Source: Butyricicoccus_B sp017886875 (GTDB lineage: Bacteria > Bacillota > Clostridia > Oscillospirales > Butyricicoccaceae). From it: a stretch of DNA of 64,000 nt. Shown here one piece after another: positions 25,079 to 34,900 of this stretch. A program made the translations under genes and the position numbers. The notes under the pieces were generated by a model. It ran no database searches. It saw only the letters and a program-made list of their open reading frames with translations, and was not told the origin of the DNA. The stretch's first letter is position 1. Every line of letters starts with the position of its first letter. Where the stretch lies: assembly GCA_963931655.1 (NCBI GenBank), contig OZ007036.1, forward strand, positions 930,001-994,000, given 5' to 3'.

Positions 25079-25104
25079 AAGTTCGCCAAAAGGCGAACTT
25101 TTTT
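25077..25104. terminator. Bidirectional terminator between the methyltransferase gene and hisE
   Basis: The stem GTTCGCC-AAAA-GGCGAAC (25081-25098) is flanked by A upstream and six T downstream. Confidence 0.85.
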
Positions 25105-25106
25105 CA

Positions 25107-25430
25107 TTATGTATTATGGTCTGATACATGAAATGTCTTTAGATTACCGATTTTTTGTGCTCTTTCGTCCATTTCCTTGCATACATCTTCTAAAGTTACT
25201 CCGCATTCATTCATCATAACCATCATATGATAAAACACATCATTTATTTCACCGATAAGCTCAGTTTTATCACCATTTTTTGCAGCTATAATAGTTTCTG
25301 CACATTCTTCGCCTACTTTTTTTAAGATTTTATCTAAACCTTTATCAAAAAGATAACAAGTATATGATTTTTCCTGTGGTTCTTTTCTACGAAGTGCAAT
25401 AACCGCTTCCATTTGCTCAAATGAATTCAT
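25107..25430 (-). CDS. hisE: Phosphoribosyl-ATP pyrophosphatase
   Basis: The second step of histidine synthesis, hydrolysing phosphoribosyl-ATP to phosphoribosyl-AMP. The 107 residues have the all-alpha MazG-like fold: KILKKVGEECAETIIAAKNGD with the EExxE-type metal site and LIGEINDVFYHMMVMMNECG. hisE and hisI are separate genes here rather than fused. It is the last gene of the his operon, preceded by GGAAGG that directly follows the stop of a 27-codon gene. Confidence 0.94.
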   Translation of the reverse strand: MNSFEQMEAVIALRRKEPQEKSYTCYLFDKGLDKILKKVGEECAETIIAAKNGDKTELIGEINDVFYHMMVMMNECGVTLEDVCKEMDERAQKIGNLKTFHVSDHNT

Positions 25431-25445
25431 TGCAAAACACCTTCC

Positions 25446-25529
25446 TTAATCTCTATTCTTTAAAAAGATAACTCCTACAATAAATAAAATAATCGCTATA
25501 ACTGCAACCATAGAAATTGGAATAGCCAT
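25446..25529 (-). CDS. 27-residue single-pass membrane microprotein in the his operon
   Basis: The frame starts MAIPISMVAVIAIILF and ends VGVIFLKNRD: one hydrophobic helix (about residues 4-22) and a positive C-terminal tail, predicting a tail-in topology. Its AGGTGA ribosome binding site overlaps the hisI stop and lies eight bases from the ATG. Its stop is followed at once by the hisE site GGAAGG. This fills the otherwise unexplained gap of about 100 bases between hisI and hisE. The function is unknown and nothing links it to histidine except position. Confidence 0.65.
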   Translation of the reverse strand: MAIPISMVAVIAIILFIVGVIFLKNRD

Positions 25530-25534
25530 TTTTT

Positions 25535-25858
25535 TCACCTATTTTCCCAAAGTGTTGTATAAAAACAGTTAGGGTTTCCTGTGTGACACACTGGACCTTT
25601 TGGAGTACCTAAATAAATCAGTGTATCATCATCACAATCGGATAAAATTTTATTTACAAAGATAAAATTTCCCGATGTTTCGCCCTTATTCCATAGTTTT
25701 TGTCTTGAACGTGAGAAAAACCAAGCGGTTTTTGTTTCCATTGTGAGTTTTAAAGCCTGCTCATTTGCATATCCAAGCATTAACACATCTTTTGTGTTTT
25801 CATCTTGACAAATAACAGGAATAAGTTCACTCTTTTTAAAAAACTTTGATAAATCCAT
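25535..25858 (-). CDS. hisI: Phosphoribosyl-AMP cyclohydrolase
   Basis: Opens the purine ring of phosphoribosyl-AMP in the third step of histidine synthesis. The 107 residues show MLGYANEQALKLTMETKTAWF, FSRSRQKLWNKGETSGN and the zinc cysteines in DCDDDTLIYLG and GPVCHTGNPNCFY. It lies 11 bases downstream of hisF in the operon. The hisE activity is encoded separately. Confidence 0.95.
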   Translation of the reverse strand: MDLSKFFKKSELIPVICQDENTKDVLMLGYANEQALKLTMETKTAWFFSRSRQKLWNKGETSGNFIFVNKILSDCDDDTLIYLGTPKGPVCHTGNPNCFYTTLWENR

Positions 25859-25869
25859 GTTTCTTCCCC

Positions 25870-26631
25870 TTATCTAACGCTTATATTACGTTTTCTAAGA
25901 TAATCTTTGACCTGTGAAATACTAAGTTCACCATAATGAAATAAACTTGCAGCAAGTGCAGCAGTCGCATGTGTTTTTTCAAAAACCTCTGCAAAATGTT
26001 CTAAATTTCCACAACCACCAGAAGCTATAACAGGTATCTGTGCAACCTGACATACTTTTTCGGTTAAATCTAAGTCAAAACCGGATTTTGTACCGTCTTT
26101 ATCCATAGAAGTTAATAAAATTTCACCAGCTCCACGCTGATAAATCTCTTTTGCCCAAGATACCGCATCAATACCTGTGGCTTTTCTACCACCTGCAACG
26201 AAAATTTCATAACCAGATGGCATATTTTTATTTATTCTTGCGTCCATAGCCACTACAACACACTGGCTACCGTAACGGCTTGCAGCATCATTTATTAAAT
26301 CTGGGGTTTTAACTGCTGATGAATTTATAGAGATTTTGTCCGCACCTGCACGAAGAATATCTTTGAAATCCTCTACTGTGCGAATACCACCACCAACAGT
26401 TAAAGGCACAAAAACCTCTTTGCAAGTTCTTGCAACCACATCTGCAATGGTTTCACGTTCATCACTTGTTGCAGTTATATCAAGAAAAACTATTTCGTCT
26501 GCACCTTGCTTAGAATAAAACTTTGCAAGCTCTACGGGGTCACCCGCATCTCTTAAACCTACGAAATTTACACCCTTAACAACTCGACCATCTTTTACAT
26601 CTAAACAAGGGATAATTCTTTTTGCAAGCAT
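25870..26631 (-). CDS. hisF: Imidazole glycerol phosphate synthase, cyclase subunit
   Basis: With HisH, makes imidazole glycerol phosphate and AICAR. The 253-residue beta-alpha barrel shows RIIPCLDVKDGRVVKGVNF with the catalytic aspartate, FLDITATSDER, PLTVGGGIRTVEDF and the second catalytic aspartate in LLTSMDKDGTKSGFD. It lies two bases after hisA. Confidence 0.97.
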   Translation of the reverse strand: MLAKRIIPCLDVKDGRVVKGVNFVGLRDAGDPVELAKFYSKQGADEIVFLDITATSDERETIADVVARTCKEVFVPLTVGGGIRTVEDFKDILRAGADKISINSSAVKTPDLINDAASRYGSQCVVVAMDARINKNMPSGYEIFVAGGRKATGIDAVSWAKEIYQRGAGEILLTSMDKDGTKSGFDLDLTEKVCQVAQIPVIASGGCGNLEHFAEVFEKTHATAALAASLFHYGELSISQVKDYLRKRNISVR

Positions 26632-26633
26632 TT

Positions 26634-27350
26634 TTACTCCTCCCCTGTTTTTATAGCTTTTACAAGGTCTAATGCACCAGTATAAATGGCTTTCCCTGCG
26701 ATTGCTGCATCTATTTTAAGAGATTTTAATTTTGCAATATCTTCAAGTGTTGTAACACCGCCAGAAGCTACAATTTCACATTTAACTGCATTTCTAAGCT
26801 CTGAAAGCTGTTCAAAATTTGGACCTTCAAGCATACCATCTTTATCAATATCGGTAAAAATAATTGTTTTAACGCCCATATCTTCCATTTTCTTTGCAAA
26901 AGCTATATAATCTTCGCCTGAGTCACTAAGCCAACCATGAGTGCGTACAGTTCTACCAAGTGCATCAATACCAACAGCGATTTTATCACCGTACTTATCC
27001 ACAGCCTGTTTAACAAGCTCTGGATTTTTAACAGCAGCAGAGCCTATAATAACACGACTTACGCCAAGTGCTAAAACAGCGTCAATATCCTCCATAGAAC
27101 GAATACCTCCGCCCAGCTCTACTTTTGCACCTGTTTTCTCTATTACTTCACGCACTACATGATAATTTGCATGGCTGCCATCTTTTGCACCATCTAAATC
27201 AACCATATGAATTAAGGTTGCACCCGCATTAAGAAAACTTTTTGCGGTTGTAAGTACATCTTCTGCAACCTTATGTGCGGTTTCATAATCGCCTTTCTTT
27301 AGTCTAACACACATTCCATCTTTTAAATCAATAGCAGGTAAGATTTTCAT
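26634..27350 (-). CDS. hisA: ProFAR isomerase (HisA)
   Basis: Isomerises the aminoimidazole carboxamide ribonucleotide intermediate (ProFAR to PRFAR). The 238-residue beta-alpha barrel shows ILPAIDLKDGMCVRLKKGDY, HMVDLDGAKDG, VELGGGIRSMEDID and TDIDKDGMLEGPN. The start overlaps the hisH stop by one base (TAATG). Confidence 0.96.
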   Translation of the reverse strand: MKILPAIDLKDGMCVRLKKGDYETAHKVAEDVLTTAKSFLNAGATLIHMVDLDGAKDGSHANYHVVREVIEKTGAKVELGGGIRSMEDIDAVLALGVSRVIIGSAAVKNPELVKQAVDKYGDKIAVGIDALGRTVRTHGWLSDSGEDYIAFAKKMEDMGVKTIIFTDIDKDGMLEGPNFEQLSELRNAVKCEIVASGGVTTLEDIAKLKSLKIDAAIAGKAIYTGALDLVKAIKTGEE

Positions 27351-27964
27351 TATTTAACCTCTGTAAGTTCTACGAAATTTTTAATAATTTTAAGTCCAAT
27401 TTCTCCGCTTTTTTCTGGGTGAAATTGACAACCAAAAAGATTATTTTTTGAAACCATAGCAGGAACTTGTGTACCATAATCAGTTATACAAGCTAAATCT
27501 TCTTTATTTTTAGGATTTGCCATAAAAGAATGTACAAAATAAACATGGTCACCTGTTTTTAAACCTTTAGTCAGTGCATTTGGTCTTAGTATTTCAAGCT
27601 CATTCCAACCAATTTGAGGTAAAATCAGATCGGTTTGTATTCTTGAAATATTGCCTTCAAGTAAGCCTAAACCCTCGCACTGTCTAACTTCATCAGATGA
27701 CTCAAACAGCATTTGCATACCAAGACAAATACCTAAAAATGGTTTTGTCTTAGCAGCGGTTTTAACAGCGTCTATTAAACCACTTTCAGCTAAAGCCTGC
27801 ATTGCATCTGGAAATGCACCAACCCCAGGGAGTATTACACCAGCAGCATTTTCTATTGTCTGTGTGTCCTGTGCAATTCGGCTTTCATAGCCAAGATATT
27901 TTAAAGTGTTTGCAACACTCATAAGATTGCCAGCACCATAATCTACAACAGCAATATAACTCAC
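27350..27964 (-). CDS. hisH: Imidazole glycerol phosphate synthase, glutaminase subunit
   Basis: A class I glutamine amidotransferase that feeds ammonia to HisF. The 204 residues show VVDYGAGNLMSVANTLKYLG, the nucleophile in FLGICLGMQMLFE near residue 80 and the His-Glu dyad in GCQFHPEKSGEIG near 180. The start is GTG with AAGGAGG five bases upstream. Confidence 0.96.
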   Translation of the reverse strand: MSYIAVVDYGAGNLMSVANTLKYLGYESRIAQDTQTIENAAGVILPGVGAFPDAMQALAESGLIDAVKTAAKTKPFLGICLGMQMLFESSDEVRQCEGLGLLEGNISRIQTDLILPQIGWNELEILRPNALTKGLKTGDHVYFVHSFMANPKNKEDLACITDYGTQVPAMVSKNNLFGCQFHPEKSGEIGLKIIKNFVELTEVK

Positions 27965-27975
27965 ATTGTCCTCCT

Positions 27976-28572
27976 TTATAGCACACCCTTTGCACTTAAA
28001 ACTTCTCCGCCTGTTTGCTGTACAGCTTGTTTTAAAGCTCTTGCAAGAGCTTTAAACAATGCCTCAGTTATATGATGTGCATTATCGCCATACATACTCT
28101 TTAAATGCAGAGTAATACCTGCATGAGTTGCAAACGCTCTCATAAATTCCACTGTTAAACAGGTGTCATAATTGCCACACATAGGTTGTGGCATAGGTGC
28201 ATCAAATACTAAATAAGGTCTACCTGAAATATCAAGTGTGCAAAAACCTAAAGCCTCGTCCATAGGTACATAAGCTGTGCCGAAACGAGCTATACCAGAC
28301 CTATCACCTAAAATATTTGCAAAAGCCTGACCAAGTACAATGCCCACATCTTCAACAGTATGGTGACCATCAACTTCCAAATCACCCTTACAACTTACAG
28401 CCAAACCAAAACCGCTATGAACTGCAAAAGAATTTAACATATGGTCAAAAAAGCCTATACCTGTTTCAATTTTGCGTTCGCCACCATCAAGATTTAAGTA
28501 TAATGCTATCTGTGTTTCTTTGGTTTCACGACATTTTGTACATTGTCTAATTTCTGTGCGAATATTTGGCAT
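27976..28572 (-). CDS. hisB: Imidazoleglycerol-phosphate dehydratase
   Basis: The 198-residue manganese enzyme dehydrates imidazole glycerol phosphate. Metal motifs are TGIGFFDHMLNSFAVHSG, DGHHTVEDVGIVLG, FMRAFATHAGITLH and GDNAHHITEALFKALA. It is monofunctional: no histidinol-phosphatase domain is attached. An extra CTKC pair occurs near residue 11, where family members usually lack cysteines. It lies one base after hisD. Confidence 0.95.
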   Translation of the reverse strand: MPNIRTEIRQCTKCRETKETQIALYLNLDGGERKIETGIGFFDHMLNSFAVHSGFGLAVSCKGDLEVDGHHTVEDVGIVLGQAFANILGDRSGIARFGTAYVPMDEALGFCTLDISGRPYLVFDAPMPQPMCGNYDTCLTVEFMRAFATHAGITLHLKSMYGDNAHHITEALFKALARALKQAVQQTGGEVLSAKGVL

Positions 28573-28573
28573 T

Positions 28574-29869
28574 TTACTTTTCCTCCTCTACTTGCAAAAA
28601 GCGAACTGCAACACTGTTTGCATGTGCATTTAACTTTTCAGCGTTTGCAAGTGCAATAATATCGTCAGACACCGCTTTTAACTGTTCTGCTGAATATTCA
28701 ATAATACTTGTTTTCTTTAAAAATGTATCAGTAGAAAGCGGAGAGAAAAATCTAGCAGTACCAGAAGTAGGTAATACATGACAAGGGCCAGCCATATAAT
28801 CGCCAAGTGGTTCTGGAGAATATGAACCGAGGAAAATTGCACCTGCATTATTAAGCATTGGAAGTAATTCTCTAGGAGCTACTGTACAAACCTCCAAATG
28901 CTCTGGAGCAATTTGATTTGCAAGTTTGCAAGCGTCTGTTAGTTCTTCAACAACAATAGCACAGCCATAATTTTGAACGCTCTCTTTTATTATATCCCAA
29001 CGTGGCATAGTTTTGCCCATGCGTTCCATCTCGCATGAAATCGCCTGAGCCTGTGCCATAGAGTCGGTTAATAATACACAAGATGCCAATTTATCATGCT
29101 CTGCTTGGCTAAGTAAATCAGCAGCAACATAAGTTGGATTTGCTGTATGGTCGGCAATTACAAGTACCTCTGATGGACCTGCAATCATATCAATATCAAC
29201 TGTACCAAAAGCCATTTTTTTAGCTGCTGCTACAAATGCATTACCAGGTCCAACGATTTTATCAACCTGTGGAATAAATCCAGCACCGTAAGTCAATGCA
29301 GCGATTGCTTGAGTTCCACCAACTGCAATTACTTTGTCAACTCCTGCGATTTTAGCAGCTGTTAAAACCTCAATAGATAAATTTTCAGTTGGAGGTGTAA
29401 CCATAATCAGCTCACATACACCCGCTACCTTTGCAGGAATTGCATTCATTAAAACACTTGATGGATAAGCCGCAGTTCCTCCAGGGACATATAAACCCAC
29501 TTTGTGAAGTCCTCTAACTGTTTGACCTAAAACAGCACCTTTTGCACGTTCATATTCCCAAGTTTTAACCATCATTTGTTTATGATAGTCACTAATATTT
29601 TCTGCCGCACGTTCTAAAGCTGTACGAAGTTCTGGTTTACATTCATTATATGCCTTATCTATAACACTTTGCTCAATAATATAAGGCTTAGTTTTATCAA
29701 ACTGTAAAGAATATTTTTCTACTGCATCTAAACCATTTTTGCGAACATCGTCCATAATGCTTTTAACAATATTCTCTATATCTGTACGAGTTTCACTCGC
29801 TCTTTGTTTCATTTGATTTAAGATTTGCTGTTCTTTATTACCATCTGCAACCACAGTTTGCAAAAACAT
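28574..29869 (-). CDS. hisD: Histidinol dehydrogenase
   Basis: Oxidises histidinol to histidine in two NAD-dependent steps. The 431 residues show GLYVPGGTAAYPSSVLMNAI near 127, VGPGNAFVAAAKK near 215, DMIAGPSEVLVIAD near 235 and AEHDKLASCVLLT with zinc-site residues. It follows the hisZ-hisG fusion directly, with GAGG upstream of the ATG. Confidence 0.96.
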   Translation of the reverse strand: MFLQTVVADGNKEQQILNQMKQRASETRTDIENIVKSIMDDVRKNGLDAVEKYSLQFDKTKPYIIEQSVIDKAYNECKPELRTALERAAENISDYHKQMMVKTWEYERAKGAVLGQTVRGLHKVGLYVPGGTAAYPSSVLMNAIPAKVAGVCELIMVTPPTENLSIEVLTAAKIAGVDKVIAVGGTQAIAALTYGAGFIPQVDKIVGPGNAFVAAAKKMAFGTVDIDMIAGPSEVLVIADHTANPTYVAADLLSQAEHDKLASCVLLTDSMAQAQAISCEMERMGKTMPRWDIIKESVQNYGCAIVVEELTDACKLANQIAPEHLEVCTVAPRELLPMLNNAGAIFLGSYSPEPLGDYMAGPCHVLPTSGTARFFSPLSTDTFLKKTSIIEYSAEQLKAVSDDIIALANAEKLNAHANSVAVRFLQVEEEK

Positions 29870-31507
29870 TTATTTATCCTCACTTTCCGCTTTTCTGCCG
29901 TTTTCAAGTGCATCTATAATCTGTTTAATATCATTTTTCTTCATTTTAGCACTTGCAAGGTTTACAATAACACGAGCAGAAATAGGTGCAACATCTTCTA
30001 TAACTTCCAGACCATTTTCTTTTAATGTAGAGCCTGTTTCCACAATATCAACAATAGCATCTGCAAGCTCTAAAAGTGGTGCAAGCTCAACCGAGCCTTC
30101 AATTTTTATGGTTTCAACATCAAGGTTTTTCTTATGGAAAAATGCCTTTGTAACATTTGGGTATTTAGTAGCGATTACAGGGGTTTTATATCCACCATAA
30201 GCCTGTTTGCCCTTTTTAGTTGCAAGTGCAAAACGACATTTACCGAAACCAAGGTCAACCATCTCATAGAAAGAGCCGCCTTTTTCCATAATAGTATCTT
30301 TACCAACGACACCCATATCACATACACCATGTTCAACATAAGTTATAACATCAGCGGCTTTTGCAAGCACAATTTCAATATTAGTGTTAGGCAAAGTAAA
30401 GATAAGTTTTCGTGAGCCTTCTTCAAGCTCTGATGTGTCATAACCGGCTTTTTTTAGGAAAGAAAGTGTTTTCTTTTCCAGTCTACCTTTGGTTAATGCT
30501 ATTCTAACAGAATTACGTTGTTTTGTATCTGCCTCATCTTTGAGCTGTGCAAGATTTTCAACATCTACACCAAAACCGCCAGCAGGTAAATCTCTGCCGA
30601 ATTTAGCACATAGAGCATTATAACGTCCACCAGATACAATAACAGTACCTGCACCACCTACATAACCTCTAAACATAATACCTGTATAGTAGTCCATTTC
30701 ATGCACTAAACCAAGGTCAATCATAATTTCTCCACCAAAACCAGCTTTATCAAGTGCTGAATAAAGTCTGCGAAGATAAGCAACCGCACCTAAAACACGC
30801 ACATTACCAGTGAGCATTTCAACCTCATCTAGCACTTCTACACCGCCGAAAAGCTGAGGCATAGCACAAAGTGCTTTCGCCTCTGGCTTTAGGCGGTAAG
30901 GTGCTAACATATCGCCGAGAGCCGCAAATGACTTATTTTCAATAAGTCTGCGAATGCTCTCGGCTGTTTGCTCATCGACATCTAGTGCAGCGATAAGAGC
31001 CTTATAAATTTCTGCATGACCTAGTTCCAAACGGAACTCAGTTGCACCCGCATTTTTAAGAGTTTCAAAAGCGGCAGAAACAATATCAATATCAGCTTCT
31101 AAGCCATCAGCACCAATAAGCTCTGCACCGATTTGTAAAAATTCACCACGATGACCGTGACCAGCTGAAACCGAGCGAAATACCTTTTGACTATAATAAA
31201 GACGAACTGGAAAAGTTTCATCATCAAGACGAGTTGCAGCAATTCTAGCAATAGGGGTTGTGTTATCTGGTCTAGCAACACAAATTCTACCCGACTTATC
31301 TATAATTTTAAGCATATTCTCTTGGTCTAAATTAGGGTTAGCCTGAGCAAATACATCATAATATTCAACAGCAGGTGTAATAATTTCACTATAACCTCTA
31401 TTTTCAAGAGTTTCACGTATAGTATTTTCAGTTTGTCTTAACGCCTTACAAGATGAAAATAATAAATCTCTAGTTCCCTCTGGTGTAGAAATTCGGTAAC
31501 GGTTCAT
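29870..31507 (-). CDS. hisZG: HisZ-HisG fusion: ATP phosphoribosyltransferase
   Basis: 545 residues. Residues 1 to about 328 are a HisZ regulatory domain, a histidyl-tRNA synthetase paralogue: TPEGTRDLLFSSCKAL, ARPDNTTPIARIA, GEFLQIGAELIG, DYYTGIMFRGY and SGGRYNALCAKFG. From about residue 333 a short-form HisG catalytic domain follows: VRIALTKGRLEKKTLSFL, CDMGVVGKDTIMEKGG and DIVETGSTLKENGL. Usually HisZ and short HisG are separate subunits; here they are one chain, which fixes their stoichiometry. The first pathway step and its feedback control are thus in one protein. It is the first gene of the operon. Confidence 0.93.
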   Translation of the reverse strand: MNRYRISTPEGTRDLLFSSCKALRQTENTIRETLENRGYSEIITPAVEYYDVFAQANPNLDQENMLKIIDKSGRICVARPDNTTPIARIAATRLDDETFPVRLYYSQKVFRSVSAGHGHRGEFLQIGAELIGADGLEADIDIVSAAFETLKNAGATEFRLELGHAEIYKALIAALDVDEQTAESIRRLIENKSFAALGDMLAPYRLKPEAKALCAMPQLFGGVEVLDEVEMLTGNVRVLGAVAYLRRLYSALDKAGFGGEIMIDLGLVHEMDYYTGIMFRGYVGGAGTVIVSGGRYNALCAKFGRDLPAGGFGVDVENLAQLKDEADTKQRNSVRIALTKGRLEKKTLSFLKKAGYDTSELEEGSRKLIFTLPNTNIEIVLAKAADVITYVEHGVCDMGVVGKDTIMEKGGSFYEMVDLGFGKCRFALATKKGKQAYGGYKTPVIATKYPNVTKAFFHKKNLDVETIKIEGSVELAPLLELADAIVDIVETGSTLKENGLEVIEDVAPISARVIVNLASAKMKKNDIKQIIDALENGRKAESEDK

Positions 31508-31549
31508 GGTTTATATACTCCTTTGTAAATCTTATTTTATCATGCTAAA

Positions 31550-31578
31550 ATGTTAACACATTATCTTGTGAATGTCAA
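31550..31578 (-). promoter_or_regulatory. his operon promoter
   Basis: On the minus strand a perfect TTGACA (31573-31578), 17 bases, TAACAT (31550-31555). The palindrome TGTTAACA overlaps the -10 box. The leader is only about 35 bases, too short for a T-box. Confidence 0.7.
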
Positions 31579-31598
31579 GTGTTACTGTAAATTTATGA

Positions 31599-31931
31599 CT
31601 AATATTGCTGCATAAACTCCTCAATACATTTTAAAAAAGCTTCTTCTCCCAATGTATTTATTTTAAATAAAACTGCTTGACTTCCTCCAGATGTGATTGC
31701 ACTTAAAAATAAATTATTTCCATTACCTACAAGTGTTAAATTCATACTTACTCTGCTACTACCTACCATACTATATCTTTCATAAACTCTAACTGCACAT
31801 CTAACCTCACCATTTGTCCAGCTTGAACCATCTTTATAACTTGCAGACATACTTCCATTCATTACAGTATTATGTAGCTGTGAAAGCACAGTGTCAAAAT
31901 GACCAGTAAAATATTTTTCATACTTTGCCAT
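31599..31931 (-). CDS. DUF6054-like small protein
   Basis: 110 residues, soluble, with no signal peptide. The block SASYKDGSSWTNGEVRCAVR, then VYERYSMVGSSRVSMNLTLV and FLSAITSGGSQAVLFKINTL, resembles the DUF6054 family of small Firmicutes proteins, whose function is unknown. It is co-directional with polC and starts 14 bases after the polC stop, so it is probably the last gene of that long transcript. The family name is from memory and moderately sure. Confidence 0.65.
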   Translation of the reverse strand: MAKYEKYFTGHFDTVLSQLHNTVMNGSMSASYKDGSSWTNGEVRCAVRVYERYSMVGSSRVSMNLTLVGNGNNLFLSAITSGGSQAVLFKINTLGEEAFLKCIEEFMQQY

Positions 31932-31944
31932 ATAAAAACCCCCC

Positions 31945-34900
31945 TTAAAATAGGCTTATTTGTGTGGACTTTGGCATATTGCCAAGTGCACCAATTTCTT
32001 TCAAGGTATCAACAACAGATTTTGAAACTTTATTACATCTAACAATCAGTTCTTCAGACGATAAGAATTTACCGTTTTTACGTTCTTCAACTATATTTTG
32101 TGCCGCTTGCTCTCCTACCCCTGGCATTGATGTAAAAGGCGGAATAAGTCCATTTTCTGTAACTCTAAACATAGTTGCATCAGATTTATATATATCCATA
32201 GGCTCAAATTTAAATCCACGTCTATAAAATTCATGCACAACTTCAAGCGTTGTTTGAGTTTCTTTTTCAGCTGCAGTTATTGTTTTTTCTCGCTCTTTCT
32301 TTTGAAGTTCTCTGATTTTATTCATACAAACTTCATCACCTAAAATCATACATGAAGCATCAAAACCCTTTGCACGAATTGAGAAATAAGCCGAATAAAA
32401 CGCCAAAGGCTTATGCACTTTAAACCAAGCAATTCTAAAAGCCATCATAACATAAGCTACCGCATGAGCTTTTGGGAACATATATTTGATTTTTTTACAT
32501 GAGTCTATATACCATTCTGGAACTTGCTGTGCTCTCATAGCGGTTTCCCATTCTGGCTTTAAGCCTTTTCCCTTACGCACAGATTCCATAATAGTAAAAC
32601 TGAGCTTAGGCTCAACACCCTTTAAAATTAAATAGTTCATAATATCATCACGACAGCAAATACAATCTGACAGTCCAATTCCTTGATGAACTAAATCTTG
32701 TGCATTGCCTAACCATACATCAGTACCATGTGACAAACCAGAAATAGAAACAAGCTCTGCAAAAGTTGTCGGTTTAGTTTCGCTTACCATACCACGCACA
32801 AATTTTGTACCAAATTCTGGCACAGCCAAACAACCTAAATCACCTAAAATAGCATCTGGTGCATTATCAATATATTTAAGTGCTTTATTAGATGTAAAAA
32901 GGCTCATAACATCAGGGTCATCTAATGGTATTTGCTGTGCATCAACTCCAGTTAAATCCTGCATATGACGAATAATTGTCGGGTCATCATGTCCAAGTTC
33001 ATCAAGTTTTAGTAAATTTTCATCTATTGAGTGATAATCAAAATGAGTTGTTATAATATCGGAATTTGGGTCATCTGCTGGGTGCTGTACAGGGCAAAAA
33101 TCATAGATTTCAACCTCTCTAGGCACAACTACTATTCCTCCTGGGTGCTGACCTGAAGTTCTTCTAACACCTGTACAACCTGCTGTAAGTCGATTTTCTT
33201 CAGCTCTTGAGCAGGTTATACCTCTTTCCTCCATATATTTTTTAACATAACCATATGCGGTTTTTTCCGCAACAGTGCCTATTGTACCCGCTCTAAACAC
33301 ATGGTCATGTCCGAAAAGCTCACCCGTATATTTGTGTATTCTAGGCTGATATTCACCTGAAAAATTAAGGTCAATATCTGGCACTTTGTCGCCCTCAAAA
33401 CCTAAAAATGTTTCAAATGGAATAGCAAAGCCTTGTTTAGTGAGTGGCTTTCCGCAGTTTGGACATAACTTATCTGGTAAATCCACGCCACAAGAATATT
33501 CATCATGCCATTCAACATATTTATCATCTGGACAAAGATAATGAGCAGCAAGTGAATTAACTTCTGTGATATCAGAAGTAAAAGCCGCAAAAGATGAACC
33601 TACCGAACCACGAGAACCCACTAAATAGCCATCTGCAAGCGATTTTGTAACTAGCTTTTGTGCGATAATATACATAACCGCATAACCATTACTGATAATT
33701 GAGTTAAGTTCTCTATCAAGACGTTTTTGCACAACATCTGGAAGTGGGTCACCGTAAATTCTTTTAGCTTTTTCATAGCTCATATTGCGAAGGTCATCTT
33801 CTGCACCATCAATTTTAGGCGGATAGTTTTCTTTTGGTACAGGTCGTACATCTTCACACATATCAGCAATTTTATTTGTGTTAGTTACAACAACCTCATA
33901 AGCTCTATCTTCACCTAAATATGCAAATTCTTCAAGCATTTCATCTGTTGTTTTTAAATATAATGGTGCTTGTTTATCTGCATCAGAAAATCCCTGACCT
34001 GCCATAAGAATACGTCTAAAAGCTTCATCTTCTGGCTCTAAGAAATGTACATCACCAGTTGCACAACAAGGCTTACCAAGTTCATCAGCAAGCTTTAAAA
34101 TTTTACGGTTTAAATTTCTCAGTTCTTCATCATCGCTAACCGTACCTTTTTCCACTAAAAATCTATTATTTGCGATTGGCTGAATTTCCAAATAATCATA
34201 AAAAGATGCTATTCTTTTAAGCTCGTCCCATTCTGCACCCTCAACCAGTGCATGATAAAGTTCACCCGCTTCACATGCAGAACCAAATATTAAACCCTCT
34301 CTATGCTTTATAAGCTCAGAGCGTGGTATTAGCGGCTTTTTATAGAAATGATTTAAAAAGCTATAAGAGATTAGCTTGTAAAGGTTTCTTAGTCCCTCAC
34401 GATTTTTAACCAAGATAATAAAATGATGTCGCTTTAAGTTTTTAAGTGAACCGCTTTTATCACGTATACCAGCAAGCAGCGGGTTTATATCAGAGATATT
34501 AACTGCATTATATTCTATACACAACTTGTCTATGAGCTTGCACCATATTTTAGCAAGCACAGTTGCATCTTCACTAGCTCTATGGTGTTCAAAAGGTCCC
34601 ACTGCAAGCTCTTTTGCTAAAATATTGAGTTTATATCTCCCCAAGTCAGGAAGTAAAATTCTACTCATTTCCAGCGTATCTATATAAGTAAATTCACGCT
34701 CAATATTAAGCCTTTTACAAGCTGCATTTAAAAATGACATATCAAACCCTGCATTGTGAGCAATAAGCGGTCTATTACCTGCAAAATTTAAAAATCTATC
34801 AAGTGCATCACTTAATTCTGGTGCATCTCTTACAGTTTCATCACTAATACCTGTAAGCTCAGTAATCTCTTTTGGTATAGGTTTATGTGGATTTACATAG

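Noticed and set aside
31508..31598. T-box or other amino-acid leader upstream of the his operon
   Set aside because: The promoter lies only about 40 bases from the start codon, leaving no room for such a leader.
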